DNA of 27,597 bases. It comes from MGBC131033 sp910585655. GTDB taxonomy: Bacteria > Bacillota > Clostridia > Lachnospirales > Lachnospiraceae. Location: NCBI GenBank assembly GCA_949502025.1, contig CATBCG010000001.1, positions 1 to 27,597 of the forward strand, given 5' to 3'. Shown piece by piece: positions 23,090 through 27,597 of this stretch; the stretch's first letter is position 1, and each line of letters starts with the position of its first letter. The position numbers and the translations under genes were made by a program. Below the pieces are notes generated by a model. The model saw nothing but the letters and a program-made list of their open reading frames with translations. It ran no database searches and was not told the origin of the DNA.

Positions 23090-24313
23090 ATGCAGGTTTA
23101 TGAAGAATTGATAGCCCGCGGCTTAATTGCGCAGGTGACAAACGAAGAGGAAATCCGAGAGATGGTCAATAACGGAAAGGCAATCTTTTATATTGGCTTT
23201 GATCCGACGGCGGACAGCCTTCATGTCGGGCATTTTATGGCGCTTTGTCTGATGAAGCGTCTGCAGATGGCAGGAAACCGTCCGATTGCTCTGATTGGCG
23301 GTGGAACTGGTATGATTGGTGATCCGTCTGGACGAACCGATATGAGGACGATGATGACAACAGAAATGATTGACCATAACTGTGAATGTTTTAAAAAGCA
23401 GATGAGCCGTTTTATTGAGTTTGGCGAAGGAAAAGCAATGATGGTCAACAATGCGGACTGGCTTCGGGATTTGAATTATATTGAATTTATCAGAGATATC
23501 GGCGCTTATTTTTCTGTCAATACCATGTTGCGTGCGGAGTGCTATAAACAGCGGATGGAAAAGGGATTAAGCTTTCTGGAGTTTAACTACATGATTATGC
23601 AGTCCTATGACTTTTTACAGTTATTTGAGCGGTATGGCTGTAACATGCAGTTTGGCGGTAACGACCAGTGGAGCAATATGCTGGGTGGAACGGAGTTAAT
23701 TCGTCGGAAGCTGGGGAAGGACGCTCATGCGATGACGATTACGCTGCTGTTAAATTCCGAGGGTAAAAAGATGGGCAAGTCCCAGTCCGGAGCAGTTTGG
23801 CTTGATCCGAATAAGACTACCCCGTTTGAATTTTATCAATACTGGAGAAACGTAGACGATGCCGATGTATTAAAATGTCTGCGCTTATTGACCTTCCTGC
23901 CGTTAGAGCAGATTGATGAAATGGACAAATGGGAGGGCAGTCAGTTGAATACCGCCAAGGAAATTTTGGCATATGAGTTGACAAACTTAGTTCATGGAGA
24001 GGAAGAAGCGGTCAAAGCACAGGAAAGTGCGAGGGCATTGTTCTCGGCTGGAAATGCAGAAAATATGCCGACTGCTGAGCTGTCCGAGGAGGATTTCCGG
24101 GATGGAGAAGCCGATATCGTAACGATTCTTCATAAATCAGGACTTGTAACGTCTCGTTCCGAAGGACGCCGCGCGGTAGAACAGGGCGGTGTAACGGTAG
24201 ACGGGGAAAAGGTAGCCGACTTTAAACAAAGCTATACAAAAGAACAACTGACCGGAGACGGCATTATTGTGAAGCGTGGTAAAAAGAATTTCCGCCGCGT
24301 AGTTGTAAAATAA
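23090..24313 (+). CDS. tyrS: Tyrosyl-tRNA synthetase
   Basis: Class Ic synthetase that charges tRNA-Tyr. The 407 residues show the HIGH-type motif HVGH (45-48) after YIGFDPTADSL, the tyrosine-site region (MIMQSYDFLQLFERYGCNMQFGGNDQW), the KMSKS-type KMGKS (227-231) and a C-terminal S4 RNA-binding domain (about 340-407, GLVTSRSEGRRAVEQGGVTVDGEKV). The reading frame is open back to 22955, but that part overlaps the T-box terminator. The ATG at 23090 has AAAGGA 9 nt before it and begins MQVYEELIARG, as expected for the family. Regulated by the tyrosine T-box just upstream. Confidence 0.97.
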   Translation: MQVYEELIARGLIAQVTNEEEIREMVNNGKAIFYIGFDPTADSLHVGHFMALCLMKRLQMAGNRPIALIGGGTGMIGDPSGRTDMRTMMTTEMIDHNCECFKKQMSRFIEFGEGKAMMVNNADWLRDLNYIEFIRDIGAYFSVNTMLRAECYKQRMEKGLSFLEFNYMIMQSYDFLQLFERYGCNMQFGGNDQWSNMLGGTELIRRKLGKDAHAMTITLLLNSEGKKMGKSQSGAVWLDPNKTTPFEFYQYWRNVDDADVLKCLRLLTFLPLEQIDEMDKWEGSQLNTAKEILAYELTNLVHGEEEAVKAQESARALFSAGNAENMPTAELSEEDFRDGEADIVTILHKSGLVTSRSEGRRAVEQGGVTVDGEKVADFKQSYTKEQLTGDGIIVKRGKKNFRRVVVK

Positions 24314-24373
24314 GGAAGAATATGAGCGAAAATTCTTCGGAATTTCCGCCGTGGGGATAGTTGATGGGTTGAT

Positions 24374-25702
24374 ATGAAAAAAGATTTAACGCAGGGAAAT
24401 GTGACAAAAACGATGTTGTTGTTTGCAGGACCGATGATTTTAGGGAATCTCTTGCAGCAGTGTTATAATATCGCGGATACGCTGATCGTAGGCAGGGTGC
24501 TGGGAGCGGGCGCCCTGGCTGCGGTAGGCTCAGCCTATACGCTGATGACTTTTCTGACTTCTATTATCATTGGGCTGTGTATGGGAAGCGGGGCGGTTTT
24601 TTCGGTTTGCTTTGGCAGAGGGGACAAGCGGCAGATGAAGCAGAGTATGGCGGCTTCCTTTTTGTTTGTAGCGTTGGTGACGATACTGATCAACGGACTG
24701 GTTTTTGCAGGGCTTCATCCGATTTTAAGGCTGCTTCGGGTGCCGGGGGAAATTTACCAGATGATGCAGGAGTATGTCTGGATCATATTTTTTGGTATCT
24801 TTTTTGTGTTTCTCTACAATTATTTTGCTTTTTTGTTGCGGGCAGTAGGGAATTCGGTAACGCCGCTTTGCTTTTTAGGTGTAGCTGCTGTTTTAAATAT
24901 CGGACTGGATGTGCTTTTTGTAATGGTGTTTGATCTGGGGGTAGGAGGCGCTGCCTTGGCAACCGTAATAGCGCAGGCAGTATCCGGACTTGGAATTGGT
25001 CTATACGTCTGGCTTCGGGAACCAGAGCTTCGTTTAGAGCGGGAATCCTTTCGCTTTGAAACAGGACGAATGCTTGAAATTATCCGTCATGCGGTAGCCG
25101 CCTGTATCCAGCAGTCTGTTATGAACTTTGGAATTTTAATGATACAGGGACTGGTAAACAGCTTTGGCGCGACGGTTATGGCTGCCTTTGCTGCAGCCGT
25201 AAAAATTGATTCTTTTGCTTATATGCCTGCTCAGGAATTCGGTAATGCTTTTTCGCTTTTTATTTCACAGAATTATGGTGGAGGGAAACGGGAACGAGTA
25301 CAAGAGGGAATTCAGAAAGCCATTCAGGTTTCCGTCGGTTTTTGTTTGCTTATATCCGTGATCATTTTCCTCTTTGCGCCGTTTCTTATGCAGATTTTTG
25401 TAAAAGGCACAGAGGTAGCAATTATTCAGACAGGTGTAGGATATTTGCGGGTAGAAGGCAGCTTTTACTGTGGGATTGGCATGTTATTTTTATTGTATGG
25501 TTATTTCCGGGGTGTGGAAAAGCCAGAGATGTCCTTGGTTCTGACGGTGATTTCTTTAGGAACCAGAGTAGTGCTTGCTTATCTGCTGGCACCGCTTCCA
25601 GCGGTCGGAGTATGGGGGATCTGGTGGGCGATTCCGATTGGCTGGGTGTTGGCTGATATCATAGGGCTGATTTGTGTAAAGAGAGAACAAAGAAAGAAAT
25701 AA
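24374..25702 (+). CDS. MATE family exporter (second copy)
   Basis: A 442-residue MATE transporter with 12 membrane segments, closer to the NorM/DinF-like Firmicute group (LLLFAGPMILGNLLQQCYNIADTLIVGRVLG, then SAYTLMTFLTSIIIGLCMGSG). It is only distantly like the exporter at 20176-21525, so this is not a recent duplication. It lies 60 nt after tyrS, with only a short stem (GAAGAAT 24315-24321, ATTCTTC 24332-24338) and no T-tract between, so readthrough from tyrS is possible. The ribosome binding site is poor (TGGG), so low translation or a coupled start is expected. Substrate unknown; Na+ or H+ antiport is family knowledge. Confidence 0.9.
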   Translation: MKKDLTQGNVTKTMLLFAGPMILGNLLQQCYNIADTLIVGRVLGAGALAAVGSAYTLMTFLTSIIIGLCMGSGAVFSVCFGRGDKRQMKQSMAASFLFVALVTILINGLVFAGLHPILRLLRVPGEIYQMMQEYVWIIFFGIFFVFLYNYFAFLLRAVGNSVTPLCFLGVAAVLNIGLDVLFVMVFDLGVGGAALATVIAQAVSGLGIGLYVWLREPELRLERESFRFETGRMLEIIRHAVAACIQQSVMNFGILMIQGLVNSFGATVMAAFAAAVKIDSFAYMPAQEFGNAFSLFISQNYGGGKRERVQEGIQKAIQVSVGFCLLISVIIFLFAPFLMQIFVKGTEVAIIQTGVGYLRVEGSFYCGIGMLFLLYGYFRGVEKPEMSLVLTVISLGTRVVLAYLLAPLPAVGVWGIWWAIPIGWVLADIIGLICVKREQRKK

Positions 25703-25734
25703 AACTGTAAAAAAATAGAAAGAAGGATATCAAA

Positions 25735-26154
25735 ATGATAAAACGTTATGCAAACATTGCCTTTTTTTATGCGATACTGGCGATGATCTTTGGAGTATTT
25801 TACAGGGAATATACAAGATTTCAGAATTTTACGGGGCAGACCAGGCTTTCCGTTCTACATACCCACTATTTTCTGCTGGGAATGGTCTTTTTTCTGTTGC
25901 TGATGGTAATTGAGCAGGGAATTGCCTTTTCTGATTCGGCGACTGGAAAGCTAATCGTGCTGTACCAATGCGGTCTGAATGTGACCGGGCTTGCCTTTTT
26001 GCTGCGTGGGCTGATGCAGATTTCCGTAGAAAATCCCAGCAGAGGAATGGACGCTTCGATTTCCGGGATTGCAGGAATCGGGCATATTTTGCTGGGCGTC
26101 AGTATGATACTTATTTTATTGAAAATAAAAAAACAGGCAGGAAACCAAAGGTAA
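25735..26154 (+). CDS. DUF2871 family membrane protein
   Basis: A 139-residue protein with four membrane helices (about 7-22, 43-63, 75-92 and 110-128). The start MIKRYANIAFFYAILAMIFGVFYREYT and the segment LSVLHTHYFLLGM are what I associate with DUF2871, a Firmicute family of unknown function. The HTHYFLLGM His pair within a helix is suggestive of a metal or haem contact, but nothing more can be said. It follows the MATE gene by 32 nt with the ribosome site GAAGGA, so the two are cotranscribed, and a terminator ends the unit. Confidence 0.8.
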   Translation: MIKRYANIAFFYAILAMIFGVFYREYTRFQNFTGQTRLSVLHTHYFLLGMVFFLLLMVIEQGIAFSDSATGKLIVLYQCGLNVTGLAFLLRGLMQISVENPSRGMDASISGIAGIGHILLGVSMILILLKIKKQAGNQR

Positions 26155-26164
26155 AAAGAAAGAG

Positions 26165-26209
26165 GGAAAAAGAGAGGTATTAAAAATGCCTTTTCTTTTT
26201 CCTTTTTTT
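26165..26209 (+). terminator. Intrinsic terminator after the DUF2871 gene
   Basis: GGAAAAAG (26165-26172) pairs with CTTTTTCC (26195-26202). Inside it AGGTATT pairs with AATGCCT with one G-U. Seven T follow (26203-26209). Confidence 0.85.
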
Positions 26210-26300
26210 CTGTTTTTAGGAAGGATTCTGCAACCAAAGAGAGGGAAAATCGTACTTAATAGTAAAGAACAAAAAGGGGAGCTGCTGCAAAGGAGGAGAT

Positions 26301-26866
26301 ATGGAAAAAAGAGAGGTTATGCTGGAGGATCAGGCTATTATCAATCTGTATTGGGAGCGTGACGAGGAGGCTATCCGGGAAAGCGAGCGAAAATATGGAG
26401 GTTTATGCCGTCGGGTAGCCAGTAATATTTTAACGGTCTGGGAGGATGTAGAGGAGTGCTTAAACGATACCTGGATGGGAGCGTGGAATTCGATGCCAAC
26501 AGAAAGACCGCAGTTTTTATCAGCGTTTTTGTGCCGGATTACCAAAAACCTGGCATGGAAACGGATCGATTATAACCGAGCCCAAAAACGAAGCCCAGAG
26601 GTGCTGCTTTCTCTGGAAGAACTGGGGGAATGTGTATCTGGGGGGAGCAGTCCGGAGCAGCAGATAGAAGCAAAGTGGCTGGGAAAACAAATCAGCGATT
26701 TTTATGGAGCTGCAAGCAAGAGGAGCGGGTTATTTTTCTGCGTCGGTACTGGTATTTTGATTCGATAGCAGAGATCGCCAGGCAGCTTCAAATCAGTGAA
26801 AGCAAGGTAAAATCAGTCCTTTACCGGATGCGGAAGCGTTTGCAGAACTATTTACGGGCAGAGGGA
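26301..26866 (+). pseudogene. Sigma-70 family (ECF-like) sigma factor, frameshifted
   Basis: The first frame (from ATG 26301, site AAAGGAGG) encodes sigma region 2: DQAIINLYWERDEEAIRESERKYG, AEECLND-like VEECLNDTWMGAW and FLCRITKNLAWKR. After GKQISD, at codon 133, it goes off into nonsense and stops at 26768. The -1 frame picks up region 4 at the same place: FLWSCKQEERVIFLRRYWYFDSIAEIARQLQISESKVKSVLYRMRKRLQNYL. The break is at a run of five T (26699-26703); six T would restore one frame. So a 1-nt deletion, a sequencing or assembly error in the homopolymer, or a frameshifting site is involved. The slippery pattern is not a canonical X-XXY-YYZ heptamer, so I favour mutation or error. Region 4 then runs in frame into a serpin fragment. 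Confidence 0.8.
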
Positions 26867-27202
26867 GCAGCAGGAGAAACACAGGCAGAGCTGTTAAAAC
26901 TGCTGGCAGTATCCGATATCAAAGAATTATCCGGGCAATGCGGCAGTCTGTATAGTCAGCTTTATGAAAACGAGTCAGACAGTCAGTTACGAATCGCCAA
27001 TTCCCTATGGATTGCTGCCAGGCAAAGCAACGGCAGGAAGATTCGTTGGCAGAAGGACTATTTGAACACATTGGTAAAGGATTTTTATGCGTCGTTGTTT
27101 TTGGTAGATTTTCAGGAGGCAAACACCTATCAATATATGACCGAATGGGTATCCGACCAGACTGGAGGTCTACTAACGCCGGATTTTAATCCAGCGCAGC
27201 AA
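26867..27202 (+). pseudogene. Serpin internal fragment, fused to sigma and cut by an IS
   Basis: In frame after the sigma region 4, the text changes character to AAGETQAELLKLLAVSDIKEL, then RIANSLWIAARQ, WQKDYLNTLVKDFYASLFLVDF and YMTEWVSDQTGGLL. This is the middle of a serpin (serine protease inhibitor): helix D, strand 2A with ANSLW, then the F-helix region with W and T-GG-L. Missing are the N-terminal ~100 residues and the whole C-terminal half with the reactive loop, so no inhibitor activity is possible. The right end is replaced by an IS200/IS605 left end, and the stop codon (27218-27220) is inside the IS hairpin loop. The left junction with the sigma gene looks like a deletion. Serpin identity rests on motif recognition. 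Confidence 0.65.
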
Positions 27203-27253
27203 GAAATCCCCCAACTCTAAGGTGGGGGATGAATTGCGTTCCTTTCCCACCTA

Positions 27254-27282
27254 TTGACAAATAGGAAAAACCACACTATACT
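27254..27282 (+). promoter_or_regulatory. Promoter of tnpA
   Basis: TTGACA (27254-27259), 17 nt, TATACT (27277-27282). The element carries its own near-consensus promoter, about 37 nt before the tnpA start. Confidence 0.75.
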
Positions 27283-27318
27283 GAAATCAGTCGAAAAACA
27301 AAAAATGTGGTGAATATA

Positions 27319-27597
27319 ATGAAATTAGACGGAAATGCACATTCGGTATTTTTGCTGTATTACCATCTTGTGCTGGTTGTGAAATATCGCAGAAGGGTAT
27401 TTGATGATACTATTTCAAACCGTGCAAAAGAAATTTTTGAGTATAACGCGCCAAACTATAATATTACATTGCAGGAATGGAACCATGATAAAGATCATGT
27501 ACATATTTTATTCAAAGCACATCCCAATTCCGAAATCAGCAAATTTATAAACGCCTACAAAAGCGCAAGCAGCCGCCTGCTAAAGAAAGAGTTTCCG
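27319..27597 (+). CDS. tnpA: IS200/IS605 transposase TnpA (Y1 HUH), 3' end off window
   Basis: The first 93 residues of a small Y1 tyrosine transposase that moves single-stranded DNA by a peel-and-paste mechanism. Seen: VFLLYYHLVLVVKYRRRVF, the family start, and the HUH metal-binding motif HVH at 60-62 within DKDHVHILFKAHP. The catalytic Tyr lies further on and is out of view. Start ATG follows GGTGA. The IS has truncated the serpin fragment. Confidence 0.93.
   Translation, partial: MKLDGNAHSVFLLYYHLVLVVKYRRRVFDDTISNRAKEIFEYNAPNYNITLQEWNHDKDHVHILFKAHPNSEISKFINAYKSASSRLLKKEFP

Larger units (their letters stand above)
27203..27597 (+). mobile_element. IS200/IS605 family element, left part, runs off window
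   Basis: The left end carries a perfect subterminal hairpin ATCCCCCA (27206-27213) and TGGGGGAT (27223-27230) with a 9-nt loop, the type recognised by Y1 transposases. A second palindrome, CTATT-GACA-AATAG (27251-27264), overlaps the transposase promoter. The exact left boundary cannot be fixed without a second copy; I place it near 27203, where serpin similarity ends. The right end, and any tnpB, are outside. Confidence 0.85.

Noticed and set aside
24315..24338. Terminator between tyrS and the MATE gene
   Set aside because: A 7-bp AT-rich stem with no T-tract after it; too weak to call.
26697..26707. Programmed -1 frameshift in the sigma gene
   Set aside because: In zero frame the site reads GAT TTT TAT, which is not an X-XXY-YYZ heptamer, and sigma factors are not known to use one. 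Mutation or homopolymer error is more likely.

Overview
The window looks like a chromosomal contig end from a gut Firmicute of class Clostridia, probably Lachnospiraceae. I base this on strong AGGAGG-type ribosome binding sites, sigma-A promoters with 17-nt spacers, a tyrosine T-box upstream of tyrS, NADP-type GdhA, DUF1653/DUF2871 proteins and an orphan Na+-pump decarboxylase beta subunit. The family assignment is inference; no rRNA or tRNA is present.

Left end (1-3658): a type III-type CRISPR-Cas locus with 10 repeats and 9 spacers, then cas1, cas2 and csm6. The csm/cas10 effector genes are not in the window and would lie beyond the left edge if present. The first ~107 bases are not genomic as written: 44-101 is an almost exact Illumina adapter read-through joined to a duplicated piece of the array.

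3647-7030 holds housekeeping genes: SDR dehydrogenase and DUF1653 protein (minus strand), gdhA with a strong promoter and structured leader, and a decayed GNAT acetyltransferase. 7074-9168 is a visibly AT-rich two-gene defence cassette (AAA15-type ATPase plus RloB/TOPRIM-like protein, AbiL/RloAB-like) with its own promoter and terminator. 9206-16140 carries a subtilisin-like protease, an unrecognised membrane protein with a lysine/glutamate-rich linker, a GntR/FCD regulator, and a ribbon-helix-helix-like gene in operon with clpB.

16162-20175 is metabolic: a single-ORF fusion of a GH32 beta-fructosidase with a HAD phosphatase, then a decarboxylase beta subunit behind a riboswitch that resembles yybP-ykoY and overlaps an intrinsic terminator. 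A previously uncalled 51-residue gamma-like subunit follows, separated from the beta gene by an unusually strong RNA hairpin.

20176-22548 contains a divergent MATE exporter/TetR pair with mirror-image operators and overlapping promoters, plus a small membrane protein. 22602-26209 contains tyrS under a T-box, a second MATE exporter and a DUF2871 protein. The right end (26301-27597) is decaying: a sigma-70 gene with a 1-nt frameshift runs into an internal serpin fragment, which is cut by an IS200/IS605 element whose tnpA leaves the window.
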